64,000 nt of DNA. Source: Sphingopyxis macrogoltabida (lineage in GTDB: Bacteria; Pseudomonadota; Alphaproteobacteria; Sphingomonadales; Sphingomonadaceae). Under the pieces are notes generated by a model that was not told the DNA's origin, did not search any database, and was given only the letters and a program-made list of their open reading frames with translations. The translations under genes and the position numbers were made by a program. Shown here piece after piece: positions 36,675-45,894 of the stretch. Location: contig NZ_CP012700.1 in NCBI RefSeq assembly GCF_001307295.1, positions 3,847,001 through 3,911,000 of the forward strand, written 5' to 3'. Every line of letters begins with the position of its first letter. Positions within the stretch are counted from its first letter, which is position 1.

Positions 36675-38996
36675 ATGCACGATCATCAGGGCGCAGAAAA
36701 AGGCAGCGGGAGCACGACTGATCCGGTCTGCGGCATGATGGTCGATCCGGCCACCACACCTCATATCGCGACGCATAGCGGCAAGCATCACTATTTCTGC
36801 AGCGCAGGCTGCCTCGCCAAATTCGAGGCCGATCCCGATCTTTATGCCGCAAAACGCGAGCCGGCCGCAGCCGATGCACCCGAAGGCGCCATCTGGACCT
36901 GCCCGATGCATCCCGAGATCCAGCGCGCCGGCCCCGGAAGCTGCCCGATCTGCGGCATGGCACTCGAGCCCGTCATGCCGACAGCATCGGGCGGCCCCAG
37001 CGAAGAATATCGCGATATGCGGCGGCGCTTCTGGATCGGGCTCCTTCTCGCACTCCCGGTGGTTGCGCTCGAAATGGGCGGCCATCTGACAGGCCTTCAT
37101 CAATTTGTCGGTCGCCAGACGAACAACTGGACCCAGATGTTGCTCGCGACTCCCGTCGTTCTATGGGCGGGCTGGCCCTTCTTCGAGCGCGCGTGGCTCT
37201 CAATCCGCAACAAAAGCCTCAACATGTTCACCCTCATCGCGATGGGGACCGGGGTCGCGTGGGGCTACAGCATGATCGCGGCGATCGTCCCCCAAATCTT
37301 TCCGGCTGCGTTCCGCGCCGATGATGGCTCGGTCGCGGTCTATTTCGAGGCGGCGGCGGTCATCACGGTGCTGGTGCTACTCGGGCAGGTGCTCGAACTC
37401 AGGGCCCGCGAAACGACGAGCGGCGCGATCCGCGCGCTCCTTGACCTCACACCGAAGCTCGCCCGGCGCGTCCGCAGCGATGGAAGCGACGAGGAGGTCG
37501 CGCTCGAGGACGTCGCGGTCGGTGACATGCTACGCATCCGTCCGGGCGAAAAAGTCCCCGTCGATGGCATCGTCGTAGAAGGCCGCGGCACGGTCGACGA
37601 ATCGATGGTCACGGGCGAATCGATGCCGGTGACCAAGGCGGCCGGGGCGGCGCTGGTCGGCGGAACGATCAATCAAACGGGCGGCCTGCTCATGCGCAGC
37701 GAGAAGGTCGGGCGCGACACGATGCTCGCGCGAATCGTACAGATGGTCGCCGATGCGCAGCGCAGCCGCGCGCCGATCCAGCGTCTCGCCGATGCCGTTT
37801 CGGGCTGGTTCGTGCCCGGCGTCATCGTCGTCGCCATTGCCGCTTTCGTTGTCTGGTCGCTTCTGGGCCCCGTGCCCGCCATGGCCTATGGCCTTATCGC
37901 CGCCGTCTCGGTGCTCATCATCGCCTGTCCCTGCGCGCTCGGCCTCGCGACGCCAATGTCCATCATGGTCGGCGTGGGGCGCGGCGCCGAAGTTGGCGTG
38001 CTGATCAAAAATGCCGAGGCGCTTGAGCGGATGGAGAAGGTCGACACGCTCGTCGTCGATAAGACCGGGACGCTGACAGAAGGCAGACCCTCGGTCGTCG
38101 CCATCGAAGTCGCCGAAGGGTTCGAGGAAAACGACCTCCTCCGGATTGCCGCGAGCCTTGAGCGCAGCAGCGAACATCCATTGGCCGCCGCAATCGTCAA
38201 AGCGGCGGAAGACCGCGCCCTCGCGCTCGTCGAGCCATCGGGAGTCGACCAGCCGGTCGGCAAGGGCATCGTCGGGGTCGTCGACGACAAGGCGATCGTC
38301 CTCGGCAATGCGAACTTTCTCGAAGAATATGACGTCGATCTGGGCGCACTCGCCGAGGCGGCTGACCGGCTTCGTACAGACGGTGCAACGGCGATCTACA
38401 TCGCGGTCAGCGGCAAGGCGGCCGGCGTCATCGCCATCGCCGATCCGGTCAAGGAGACGACGGGCGACGCACTCGCGGCGCTGCGCGAAGCCGGAATCAA
38501 GGTCATCATGCTAACCGGCGACAATCGCGTCACCGCCGAGGCGATCGCGCGGCGCCTCGGCATCGACGACGTCGAGGCCGATGTCCTCCCCGACCAGAAG
38601 AGTGCGGTCGTGCAGCGGCTGCGCGAAGAGGGCCGGATCGTCGCCATGGCCGGCGACGGGGTAAACGACGCCCCCGCGCTCGCCGCCGCCGACGTCGGCA
38701 TCGCGATGGGTTCGGGAACCGATGTCGCCATCGAAAGCGCGGGTGTGACGCTACTGCGCGGCGACCTTCTGGGCATCGTGCGGGCGCGGCATCTCAGCCA
38801 TGCGACGATGGCGAACATCCGTCAGAATCTCTTCTTCGCTTTCGCCTATAATGTCGCCGGGATTCCCGTCGCTGCGGGCGTGCTCTATCCGATTTTCGGA
38901 CTATTGCTCTCGCCGGTCATTGCCGCCGCTGCAATGGCACTCTCGTCCGTCAGCGTCATCGCCAATTCTTTGCGGCTGCGCTTTGCCAGAATCTGA
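36675..38996 (+). CDS. Copper-translocating P1B-type ATPase with YHS and heavy-metal-binding domains
   Basis: 773 residues from the ATG at 36675. Order: His-rich N-terminus with a YHS domain ([32 protein letters not shown]), a heavy-metal-binding HMBD ([20 protein letters not shown]), transmembrane helices, actuator [12 protein letters not shown], the CPC metal site in [17 protein letters not shown], phosphorylation [11 protein letters not shown] motif [10 protein letters not shown] and hinge [10 protein letters not shown]. This is the CopA/CopF efflux ATPase exporting Cu(I) from the cytoplasm. The 166-nt leader shows no clear CueR site. Confidence 0.95.
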   Translation: MHDHQGAEKGSGSTTDPVCGMMVDPATTPHIATHSGKHHYFCSAGCLAKFEADPDLYAAKREPAAADAPEGAIWTCPMHPEIQRAGPGSCPICGMALEPVMPTASGGPSEEYRDMRRRFWIGLLLALPVVALEMGGHLTGLHQFVGRQTNNWTQMLLATPVVLWAGWPFFERAWLSIRNKSLNMFTLIAMGTGVAWGYSMIAAIVPQIFPAAFRADDGSVAVYFEAAAVITVLVLLGQVLELRARETTSGAIRALLDLTPKLARRVRSDGSDEEVALEDVAVGDMLRIRPGEKVPVDGIVVEGRGTVDESMVTGESMPVTKAAGAALVGGTINQTGGLLMRSEKVGRDTMLARIVQMVADAQRSRAPIQRLADAVSGWFVPGVIVVAIAAFVVWSLLGPVPAMAYGLIAAVSVLIIACPCALGLATPMSIMVGVGRGAEVGVLIKNAEALERMEKVDTLVVDKTGTLTEGRPSVVAIEVAEGFEENDLLRIAASLERSSEHPLAAAIVKAAEDRALALVEPSGVDQPVGKGIVGVVDDKAIVLGNANFLEEYDVDLGALAEAADRLRTDGATAIYIAVSGKAAGVIAIADPVKETTGDALAALREAGIKVIMLTGDNRVTAEAIARRLGIDDVEADVLPDQKSAVVQRLREEGRIVAMAGDGVNDAPALAAADVGIAMGSGTDVAIESAGVTLLRGDLLGIVRARHLSHATMANIRQNLFFAFAYNVAGIPVAAGVLYPIFGLLLSPVIAAAAMALSSVSVIANSLRLRFARI

Positions 38997-39048
38997 TCGA
39001 AACCACCGGAGGCACTCGTGAAGTGTCGGCACAACAAGGGGAAATGAT

Positions 39049-39525
39049 ATGAGACGACTGACGATTACAGCAATCGCATTGGCCATGCTGGTGGCCGTCC
39101 CGGCTCAGGCGACCGAGCCTGCGGATTATCAGGGCGCGGCGGCAGCGCTCGCGCAGTATAAATCGGCGATGGAGAAACTGGACCTGACCGGCGTCGAGGC
39201 CCTCTTTTCGCCAGACGCCCAGATATTCGAGTCCGGCGGCGTTGAAGGGAACTTCGCCCACTATCGCGACCATCACATGGGTCCCGAACTCAAGGAATTC
39301 AAATCCTTCACCTTCCGCAATTACAAGATTTCGGTTCGCGGCGAAGGAAATATCGCGATCGCAACCGAGACCTACAGCTTCTCGATTGTGCTCGCGAGCG
39401 GCGAGACCATCGAACGGGATGGCGTCGCTACGAGTGTCCTCAAACAGGACAACGGAAAGTGGCAGATCTTCAATCTCCACAGCTCCTCACGCAAGCCGAA
39501 GGTGCGGCCGGCGGGTGGCATCTGA
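39049..39525 (+). CDS. Secreted NTF2/SnoaL-like domain protein
   Basis: 158 residues. Signal peptide (ITAIALAMLVAVPAQA) followed by an NTF2-like cone: AALAQYKSAMEKLDLTGVEA, LFSPDAQIFESGG, YKISVRGEGNIAIATETYSF and VLKQDNGKWQIFNLHSSSRK. Such DUF4440-type proteins are common beside copper genes and their ligand is usually unknown. It follows the Cu ATPase by 52 nt behind AAGGGGAAATG and is probably part of its transcript. Confidence 0.85.
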   Translation: MRRLTITAIALAMLVAVPAQATEPADYQGAAAALAQYKSAMEKLDLTGVEALFSPDAQIFESGGVEGNFAHYRDHHMGPELKEFKSFTFRNYKISVRGEGNIAIATETYSFSIVLASGETIERDGVATSVLKQDNGKWQIFNLHSSSRKPKVRPAGGI

Positions 39526-39613
39526 GCGGGCAAAAAAGGGGCTAGTCCTCACGATCTCTCCGAACCCACACCTAGCAGGACGCATGAGCCCGAGCGGGTG
39601 TGGGCACCCTGAA

Positions 39614-39754
39614 ATGGCTCGTCGCGGCAAGTACGGAAACGCCTGCCTCGTCTGTGACAAGGGCAAAGCTGTTGGGGTGCGTATCATCTGTTGCACAGCC
39701 GCCGCATTGCGTTCGGCTGCAAAGCTCAAGGCCTGTTATGCGGGAGATAGATAA
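39614..39754 (+). CDS. Possible 46-residue cysteine-containing ORF coupled to the cytochrome gene
   Basis: Reads MARRGKYGNACLVCDKGKAV and ends in LKACYAGDR, with a CxxC pair and further Cys. Its stop overlaps the next gene's start (TAATG), which suggests translational coupling. The ribosome site is poor and no family is recognised, so it may be spurious. The 228-nt gap 39526-39753 contains nothing else clear. Confidence 0.3.
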   Translation: MARRGKYGNACLVCDKGKAVGVRIICCTAAALRSAAKLKACYAGDR

Positions 39755-40383
39755 TGGAGCGATTTCGAACTTTCGATTTCCGAAAGCATATGCCGAGCGT
39801 GACGTTCACGCTGCTGGCGGTTGCCCTGATAGCGGGCGCGGGTGCGATCACCGTCTATCTCGGCCTATATAATATAGCGGCCGATGCCCCCCATAACCGG
39901 CTGACTTACAGCGTCATCGAAACATTCAGGGAGAAGTCCATCGCAGCGCGATCCGGATCGATCGCGGTGCCGGCAGATTTGGCGGCTCCGGCGCGGATCG
40001 CGTCGGGCGCAGGTCTCTATACCGAGATGTGCAGCGGCTGCCATCTCGCGCCCGGGATGGAAAAGACCGAAATGAGTCAAGGGCTGTATCCGCAAGCGCC
40101 CGTCTTGTTCAAAGGTTCGGAACGTTCGGCTGCGGAGCAATTCTGGATCATCAAGCATGGCATCAAGATGACCGCCATGCCGGCCTGGGGGAAAACGCAT
40201 GATGATCGTCTCATCTGGGATATGGTCGCGTTTGTCCGAAAACTCCCTGGCCTGTCGCCGGCACAATATCAGGCTATTACGCAGAATGCGCCAATGGACC
40301 ATGACGCGATGATGAAGGGCATGACAGAGGCGGAAGGCGCGAGTCAGAAACCAAGCGGAGCGGGCGAACACGCAGGGCACTGA
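39754..40383 (+). CDS. Membrane-anchored c-type cytochrome, copper cluster
   Basis: 209 residues. An N-terminal transmembrane anchor (VTFTLLAVALIAGAGAITVY) precedes a single cytochrome c domain with the haem site C93-SG-C96-H97 (EMCSGCHLAPGME) and the Met axial ligand probably in IKMTAMPAWGKTHDDR. The C-terminus is His/Met-rich (MDHDAMMKGMTEAEG and GAGEHAGH), fitting a metal-exposed site. It may carry electrons from CopA-type cuproxidase activity. Last gene of the plus-strand copper run. Confidence 0.9.
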   Translation: MERFRTFDFRKHMPSVTFTLLAVALIAGAGAITVYLGLYNIAADAPHNRLTYSVIETFREKSIAARSGSIAVPADLAAPARIASGAGLYTEMCSGCHLAPGMEKTEMSQGLYPQAPVLFKGSERSAAEQFWIIKHGIKMTAMPAWGKTHDDRLIWDMVAFVRKLPGLSPAQYQAITQNAPMDHDAMMKGMTEAEGASQKPSGAGEHAGH

Positions 40384-40430
40384 GGTCGTCGACAATTATG
40401 CAGCGCCGGGCGTGAACGGGCTCGTTTCGA

Positions 40431-40468
40431 CCTTCCATTCCCGCCCACCTTGCCGGTGGGACGGAAGG
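40431..40468 (+). terminator. Two-tier hairpin after the copper cluster
   Basis: Outer arms CCTTCC / GGAAGG and inner arms CCCACC-ttgcc-GGTGGG form one long interrupted stem, followed by TTTCGCCTTTCG. It lies 48 nt after the cytochrome stop and fits a transcription end. Confidence 0.6.
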
Positions 40469-40568
40469 TTTCGCCTTTCGCTAAGGGCCGGATCGAGCGA
40501 ACTGTCTTGGCCGGCAAGCCGCAGGTGGAAAACAGCAATTCGGAATGGATCAAGCGGGGGCTATAAAC

Positions 40569-40934
40569 ATGAAGCGCGATCTTGTTCGCGAACTGATCGA
40601 GCGCTGGCGCGGCGATTCCGGCTCGACCTATCAAAGCTGGTTCCTGTGGGAGGAACGACTGAAGAATTTTCGGTCGATCAGAAGAGGAATCTCGCAGGTC
40701 GTCGCCGAAATTGAGGCCGGCACCTTCGGAGCGGCATATCGGGGCTCGTCATTGGAGATCATTGTTCATTCAATCGCCGAGCAACGACAGATTTTCAAAG
40801 GTGCGGATCATGCTTTCTTGTGGAAGCCCAAACTCCGAATCCCGGACATCTATGTCAAACGGCGTTCAAAAGGGACCCCCGATCGGCGTCGAAGAGGGAC
40901 CCCCTTTTCGGATAATATGATGCTGGTTTGTTGA
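40569..40934 (+). CDS. Hypothetical protein truncated by an IS21-type element
   Basis: About 100 native residues starting MKRDLVRELIERWRGDSGST and running through YQSWFLWEERLKNFRSIRRG to LRIPDIYV; the last ~23 codons are inside the IS end (AGGGACCCCC repeats). I do not recognise the family. The native C-terminus is lost, so function is doubtful. An alternative ATG lies at 40545. Confidence 0.5.
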   Translation: MKRDLVRELIERWRGDSGSTYQSWFLWEERLKNFRSIRRGISQVVAEIEAGTFGAAYRGSSLEIIVHSIAEQRQIFKGADHAFLWKPKLRIPDIYVKRRSKGTPDRRRRGTPFSDNMMLVC

Positions 40935-41351
40935 AGATGGCCTTGCGCTGCGTGCGGCGGAGGGCGGGCGTAGCCCGACCGGAGGCGCGCGCAGCGCAAG
41001 ATAGATTTTTGAAGGCGCCGAAGGTGGCTGTCAGCTGCGGTTTTTGAAGCGCCAGCTGTCGTTGCCCGTCTCGACGATATCGCAGTGGTGGGTGACGCGG
41101 TCGAGCAGCGCCGTGGTCATCTTGGGATCGCCGAACACGGTCGGCCATTCGCCGAAGGCGAGGTTCGTGGTGATGATGACGCTGGTCCGCTCATAAAGCT
41201 TGCTGATGAGGTGGAACAGCAACTGCCCTCCCGAGCGGGCGAACGGCAGATAACCGAGCTCGTCGAGCACGATCAGGTCGAGCCGCGACAGCTGCGCCGC
41301 CAGGGTCCCGCCTTTGCCGATCCGGGTCTCCTCTTCGAGGCGTGTCACCAG
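40869..41351 (-). mobile_element. IS21-family insertion sequence remnant
   Basis: The left boundary carries two AGGGACCCCC units (40871-40880 and 40895-40904), the repeated end typical downstream of istB in IS21-like elements. Inside is only the C-terminal part of IstB; istA and the opposite end are absent. A deletion has joined the remnant to unrelated DNA near 41352. Confidence 0.75.
41031..41351 (-). pseudogene. istB: IstB ATPase helper of IS21, C-terminal fragment
   Basis: About 107 residues. It starts inside the AAA+ domain ([20 protein letters not shown]), with Walker [14 protein letters not shown] and [19 protein letters not shown], and ends naturally ([20 protein letters not shown]). 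The N-terminal Walker A half is missing, so it is not functional. The sequence beyond 41352 (to 41519) contains a protein-like minus-strand fragment, [20 protein letters not shown], of a different frame and origin that I could not identify. Confidence 0.85.
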
Positions 41352-41519
41352 CCGTGAACGAGGGATCGTCGATCTTGAGCCCGAGATAGGCTCGGCACGC
41401 GGGGCAGCAACAGCAAGATGGCGGACGTCCATCCAAATCGAACGCCCGCGCCGCCCGCCGGTGTGCGCAGGCGGGCGGCACGGTCCACGTCGCGCGGCCG
41501 TGGCTGTCAGGCGCTCGCT

Positions 41520-41978
41520 TTACCGCGTGGGCGCGGCCTTCGTGGCAGCCGTCTTGGCGGCGGGTTTGCGGCCGCCGCCGCGGCCCTTGGTGCCGAGGCC
41601 GAATTCCTTGGCAAGAGCGCGGCGCCTCTCGGCATAGGCGGGCGCGACCATCGGGTAATCCTTGGGCAGGTTCCACTTGGCGCGATAGTCTTCGGGGGTC
41701 ATGCCATAGTGCGTCATCAAGTGACGGCGCAGCATCTTAAGTTTCTTGCCATCCTCGAGACAGACGATGTGGTCGGTTTTCACCGAAGAGCGGATCGACA
41801 CAGCGGGCTTTAGTTCTTCGACTGGCGCTTCGGTATCGCCGCCAAGTCCCGCGAGCGCGCCATGAACGCGTCCGATCAGATCGGGAAGTTCCGTCATCGA
41901 GACACTGTTGTTCGATACATGGGCCGCAACAATATCGGCAGTGAGCGTCAGCAACATATCCTGGGTTTCGTCGGCCAT
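41520..41978 (-). CDS. mucR: MucR/Ros-family zinc-finger regulator
   Basis: 152 residues. The single Ros/MucR zinc-finger-like domain lies at ~75-115 ([20 protein letters not shown], then [20 protein letters not shown]). The Cys2His2 arrangement is reduced to one visible Cys with His, as in many MucR homologues. A Lys/Ala-rich tail follows. MucR proteins bind AT-rich DNA and repress exopolysaccharide, motility or island genes. It sits just beside the IS scar on a mobile-looking stretch, as accessory MucR copies often do. Confidence 0.88.
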   Translation of the reverse strand: MADETQDMLLTLTADIVAAHVSNNSVSMTELPDLIGRVHGALAGLGGDTEAPVEELKPAVSIRSSVKTDHIVCLEDGKKLKMLRRHLMTHYGMTPEDYRAKWNLPKDYPMVAPAYAERRRALAKEFGLGTKGRGGGRKPAAKTAATKAAPTR

Positions 41979-42124
41979 CGAATATCTCCTCTACGCCGCC
42001 GCCCTACCAACAGTCTTTGCGTGCTGCCACGATTATTCTTGTCGGGAGGGCATTGCCCCGCGCGCCCCGCAATGTCGCGCGGCGCGGCGATTTCCAGGCT
42101 TCCTGATTAGCAAAACTTATCCCG

Positions 42125-42328
42125 TCATATGCCGGCGCCCACAGGAGACGTTTTCAGGGTGTTCGCGCCCCTTTTCGATATGCGCTTATCGAGAAGCATC
42201 CACTGTTCCGTAGGCAGTCCCTTGTCGCGGTATGAAAAGTTATGGCTGCGCGCGGCTTCGGCGATGTCCTCTTTTTTTGGCAAGATTCCTCGCGCGCGCC
42301 TCAGCGCCGCCGCCCGGCGCGCGCTCAT
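42125..42328 (-). CDS. Hypothetical 67-residue protein
   Basis: Reads MSARRAAALRRARGILPKKE then DIAEAARSHNFSYRDKGLPT, EQWMLLDKRISKRGANTL. Composition is basic and partly helical. I recognise no family; it could be the C-terminal remnant of a longer gene. The following gap to the toxin gene holds nothing clear. Confidence 0.35.
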   Translation of the reverse strand: MSARRAAALRRARGILPKKEDIAEAARSHNFSYRDKGLPTEQWMLLDKRISKRGANTLKTSPVGAGI

Positions 42329-42485
42329 ATCACGACCGGTTTAAATGGCACCAGGCGGACAGCCGGACGAACATCCAATGTCAGGATCACTACCTAACCC
42401 GCTTCTGCTCGATGGATCAGCTCATCGAGCATGCCGGGCGCGTCGGTCACGCAGATTCTCGTCGGGTCGTCCATAGCTCAAAGTC

Positions 42486-42878
42486 TCAAAACGGATTCAC
42501 GATCCTCAACTGTTCGCCGATTCCCAGTCCGTCATGCATGTCTTCCGAATATAGTATGTCGCATCCCGCTTGAATTGCGGACGCAACGATAAGCCCATCA
42601 TAAATTGAGATCCCGTATCGCTCCGCTAGTGCGATCCCCTCGATATGGGTTTCTACGTTGAGGGGATTAACGCGGCTTGCGAGACCCCGAACGATACCCA
42701 GCGCTTCGCCGAGCTGTTGCCAATCGAACTGAAGTTTCTTCCGGGCGACGTTCGAGAATTCGTTCAGAACTTGAACGCTGATTTCGCCCCCGTCCGACAA
42801 GAGTTTCTCAGCTGTGCTGGTGCGCGGATCGTCGCTGAACGCGTAGATGAGGATATTCGTATCGAGAAAGACGGGCAT
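42486..42878 (-). CDS. vapC: PIN-domain toxin (VapC-type ribonuclease)
   Basis: 130 residues from the ATG at 42878. PIN acidic residues are visible: D in VFLDTNILIYAF, E in VLNEFSNVARKK, D in ISIYDGLIVASAI and in LYSEDMHDG. VapC-type PIN toxins cleave RNA, commonly tRNA. It is preceded, 4 nt away, by an AbrB-type antitoxin gene, so the pair is a toxin-antitoxin module. The frame upstream of the ATG is a shadow of the antitoxin gene. Confidence 0.88.
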   Translation of the reverse strand: MPVFLDTNILIYAFSDDPRTSTAEKLLSDGGEISVQVLNEFSNVARKKLQFDWQQLGEALGIVRGLASRVNPLNVETHIEGIALAERYGISIYDGLIVASAIQAGCDILYSEDMHDGLGIGEQLRIVNPF

Positions 42879-42882
42879 CGGC

Positions 42883-43113
42883 TCAGCGTTCGTTGGCGTC
42901 GTCGCGATCAAAGCGCCAACCGGCAGGCAAAGGCTTGCGCAACATGCGCATGCGTTCCACCAGCTTCTCGCGAGACCTATCCCGATCGATCTCGAAACGG
43001 TGAGTCCCGGCGACATTGACCTCAATATCGTCGCCTTCCTTGAGACCAAGCAATTCGACGATGGATGCCGGTATCCGAAGGGCGAGGCTATTTCCCCAGC
43101 GCGCGAGCTGCAT
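42883..43113 (-). CDS. vapB: AbrB/SpoVT-like antitoxin of the PIN toxin
   Basis: 76 residues from the ATG at 43113, with GAGGAG eight nt upstream (an ATG at 43128 would lack it). N-terminal swapped-hairpin AbrB fold: MQLARWGNSLALRIPASIVE, LLGLKEGDDIEV. The C-terminal part (REKLVERMRMLRKPLP) is the toxin-neutralising tail. Autoregulates with the toxin through the palindromic region just upstream. Confidence 0.88.
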   Translation of the reverse strand: MQLARWGNSLALRIPASIVELLGLKEGDDIEVNVAGTHRFEIDRDRSREKLVERMRMLRKPLPAGWRFDRDDANER

Positions 43114-43130
43114 TATCAATCTCCTCATGG

Positions 43131-43153
43131 ATATACATGAAATACATGTATAT
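43131..43153. promoter_or_regulatory. Toxin-antitoxin operator palindrome
   Basis: ATATACATG-aaata-CATGTATAT is a perfect 9-bp inverted repeat with a 5-bp spacer, 18 bp upstream of the antitoxin ATG. Its position fits AbrB-type autorepression. Confidence 0.65.
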
Positions 43154-43173
43154 CATTCTGCATGGAGGAGCAA

Positions 43174-43201
43174 GCGAGGGCGGTTTGACAGCCGCCCTCG
43201 C
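43174..43201. repeat. Perfect GC-rich hairpin
   Basis: GCGAGGGCGG-tttgacag-CCGCCCTCGC is a 10-bp perfect stem with an 8-nt loop and no T-tract. It lies on the promoter side of the antitoxin gene; its role is unclear. Confidence 0.5.
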
Positions 43202-44186
43202 CCTCACCAACAGGCAGCCTCCCGAAGGGAAGGCATAATCTCCGCACACATTGCGGACATTAGGGCGCTAATCTCGGCATCCGGTGCAGTCCGTCTCTTT
43301 GCCTCCCGCCGGGCAGGCCGTACGAGACGCAATGTGACGGCGGCTTCCGCCGCCGTCCCGCCTTGTGGCACTAAGCCGCTTCCCGCTCGGCCTCTGCTTC
43401 GGCGGAACGCGCCCAGAAGGAAGCGCCGCCCACTCCCGCGATCGACGGGAGGCCCATGAAAACGCCGCCGCGCCCGGAAGCGCGGCGCCACCTATCAGCC
43501 GCTAGGCCATGTCTCCATGGCCCCCGATCCGACACCACGGATCGAGAAGGCAAACGCGTTCTCGGCGCAGCCGCCGGCGGGGCGGCGTCCGTGAGCAAAT
43601 GTGCTTAGCCGCCGCACCGCCAAGACAGCCGCGACGATTGCGCAGCGCGGCCAGAACAAAGGTGCGCCCCCTGCCGGCCCTTTTGGCGGCAGCGAGCTCT
43701 CATCAGCAACTGCGCTCATTTTCTGGGCGCGTCACAGGGGCGGCAAGCCATGTGGAAGCTCGACCGGCGAAATAGGGACAACGTTCAGGTGCAGTGATGC
43801 CCTAATGCATCTGCTCCTAAGGTTGCCGATAAATTTGCTTTCCCGTGGTTCTCGATCGGCGGGTCAAATAGTCACCCGGCATCAGCAAGCGGATCCGCAA
43901 TCCACTACTTGTAATCACTCTCCCAAAGCGGGGAAAGAAAAGTGTCGTCTGTCGCCAGGAATATTGGTAGCGATCATCATCCGCCATTTTGCGAATCCCT
44001 CTGAAACGACCCCGCATTCGCTGCTCTTGTTATCTCGGAGAGTCAACCATGTTACGGTATCGTGGAGAAAAGACGCAGATAAAGTCCTGCACGCGTCTCT
44101 CACGCTCAACAGCGATCTCAACGGTATTGGAACGATTCTGTAACGGTGGTTGCCGATTTCTCTCCAACCGGTCACCTTTTCGAGAA
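43202..44186. other. 985-bp GC-rich stretch without a gene I trust
   Basis: Several overlapping short frames exist on both strands (minus strand 43204-43491, 43371-43598 and 43495-43719), all Ala/Arg/Pro-rich and without family features or good ribosome sites. The right third (43800-44186) has ordinary composition but no convincing frame. It is probably non-coding or decayed DNA. Confidence 0.4.
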
Positions 44187-44378
44187 TCAGAAACTCCAGC
44201 CACTCCCGTTTAGCACGCTCCACAGATTGGCGGCCATCAGCAACGCGACGAGGGCGAAGATCGACCAGAACAAGAATTCACGATACGGGTTCGGCGGCGG
44301 TTTTCCTTCGGGCAGACCAGCTGGGCGCTTCAATGCGACAATCCTACATCCCCAAATCTTGCGCGCCGGCATTTTCAT
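44187..44378 (-). CDS. Small single-pass membrane protein
   Basis: 63 residues. A basic N-terminus (MKMPARKIWGCRIVALKRPA) is followed by PNPYREFLFWSIFALVALLM and AANLWSVLNGSGWSF, a plausible transmembrane helix. No family recognised. The real start may be the internal ATG at MPARK. It could be a leftover of a larger gene. Confidence 0.35.
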   Translation of the reverse strand: MKMPARKIWGCRIVALKRPAGLPEGKPPPNPYREFLFWSIFALVALLMAANLWSVLNGSGWSF

Positions 44379-44483
44379 TATTCGCCCGATGCCAGTCAGG
44401 AAGCAGACGGAAAACTGGAGCTTTCCTGAACTTTCTGCGTCGCACTATGACGGATTGTCAAAGGCAACGATGCGAAGCTGCGC

Positions 44484-44903
44484 CTACAGTTCGATATATA
44501 TTTTCACTCGCTCGGGCGCAACGCCCGCAAGCTGGGCAATTTCCAAACGGACCCGGCTTACCGTCTCGGTCAACGTGCCGGTTCGGGAAGACCCGACAAG
44601 ATCGCAGCTATTCACGCCCAGCACATCTGCAATCCTCGCGAGGCGCTTTGGCCTAGGGCGGGCATGACCCAGCTCCCAGTTGCAAACAGCTGGAACGCTC
44701 ACGCCAACGGCCGTCGCGAACTCCGACGCCGTCAACCCGCTCGCGCGGCGCATGCGGCGCAAGCTTGCTCCGAAGCTTTCTTCCGCCCCGTAGACGGCAT
44801 CCGTGTCAAGGTTGCCTGTCGCTTCACCAGCGACTTCTTTAGCAGGCGAAGCCTGTTTGAGACCTTCCGTGTCGCCGATGCCTGTCATCCTAAGACTTGT
44901 CAT
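44484..44903 (-). CDS. XRE-family helix-turn-helix protein
   Basis: 139 residues if started at 44903 (MTSLRMTGIGDTEGLK); alternative ATG at 44888. The helix-turn-helix is at ~45-95 (FGASLRRMRRASGLTASEFA, TAVGVSVPAVCNWELGHARP, RPKRLARIADVLGV). The C-terminal segment TETVSRVRLEIAQLAGVAPE and the N-terminal ~40 residues lack a known domain. No partner gene is evident; it may regulate neighbouring accessory DNA. Confidence 0.75.
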   Translation of the reverse strand: MTSLRMTGIGDTEGLKQASPAKEVAGEATGNLDTDAVYGAEESFGASLRRMRRASGLTASEFATAVGVSVPAVCNWELGHARPRPKRLARIADVLGVNSCDLVGSSRTGTLTETVSRVRLEIAQLAGVAPERVKIYIEL

Positions 44904-45100
44904 CCTGAACCAGCAAGCGCTGCTATGCAATCACCAACGCTCGCGAGTTCTTTCAACAGCATTTCGCCGATGCCGCGAGTTTTGGTAACTCAACCGCGGC
45001 ACCGCAGAGGCGCGAGCCGTGAGTTCGCCGAAAATGGACTTGCAGCCGGCTGTGCACCCGAAGAAAATGAAGTAGGAAAATAAAAATATAATAGAAATAA

Positions 45101-45559
45101 TTAATCCAAAACGCGCCATTTTAATGAAGTTACAGCGTTACCTAATGAATCACACAAATAATCAACAAATTCTGGATCTAAATCAGATTGAAAATATTTT
45201 GATCCATTTTTCCCGTCAATGAAACTCGACAAATTGACAATTCCGCTTCCTCTCAACAGAGATTCTTTGTAATTACTAAGTATAATTTCAATATTTCTTT
45301 CGGGGTTAGTTTCAAGCCAATGCTCTATCGCAACGGCGGCCAAGGATGATGAATTGTAAATATGCTCCAGCGCGCTGAGAGTTCGGAGATACCAAACTGA
45401 TCCCGGCGCACCGGTAGTCACCGATACGCCGCCGATCGTGATGCGGCCTGCTACCGTGCTAAACGCCATGCGCTTCTCATCCTTTTCAAGGCGATAAAAG
45501 CGTCTTTCGAATAACCGCCATATTAATGGTCTCTCCTCATAGCAGGAAATGCATGGCAA
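45101..45559 (-). CDS. AT-rich hypothetical protein
   Basis: 152 residues (or ~122 from an ATG at 45469 behind AAAGGATGAG). Segments: RITIGGVSVTTGAPGSVWYL, SLAAVAIEHWLETNPERNIE and GIVNLSSFIDGKNGSKYFQS. No family recognised. The gene and its 3' flank are conspicuously AT-rich compared with the window, indicating recent transfer. Confidence 0.55.
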   Translation of the reverse strand: MPCISCYEERPLIWRLFERRFYRLEKDEKRMAFSTVAGRITIGGVSVTTGAPGSVWYLRTLSALEHIYNSSSLAAVAIEHWLETNPERNIEIILSNYKESLLRGSGIVNLSSFIDGKNGSKYFQSDLDPEFVDYLCDSLGNAVTSLKWRVLD

Positions 45560-45690
45560 AGGTCATCAATTATCGCCGGAAGCCCGGACGAATGGAAAGA
45601 CTCCCTGCTTATCGAGAGCAGATATCGCGGGCCCTACGTGACACCACTGCAAAGCGCTTCACATCGATCGGTCCGAGCGTTGCAGTATAG
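45553..45690 (+). CDS. Possible 45-residue basic protein
   Basis: Reads MAKVINYRRKPGRMERLPAY then REQISRALRDTTAKRF and SIGPSVAV, with AGGA upstream of the ATG. It overlaps the start of the minus-strand gene by 7 nt unless that gene starts at 45469. No family recognised. Confidence 0.35.
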   Translation: MAKVINYRRKPGRMERLPAYREQISRALRDTTAKRFTSIGPSVAV

Positions 45691-45894
45691 GCGCTTCGCC
45701 CACAGACAGAAGCTGACAACTAGTACGGTTTAGTGGCGAATCCCCATGATCAGAAGCGGGCTGGCTGCATCACGCAGACCGCTCGGCGGTTGATGTTTCC
45801 GTTAGATCCGGCCGCGCGACCAATGTTTCAGGGCTCGATGCCCCATGTGGCGACACCAACATGCCGGCAATCTGCCGGCCGAACGTCCGCCATC

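Noticed and set aside
43495..43719. 74-residue minus-strand protein in the GC-rich stretch
   Set aside because: It has no good ribosome site or recognised family, and overlaps other equally open frames of similar composition.
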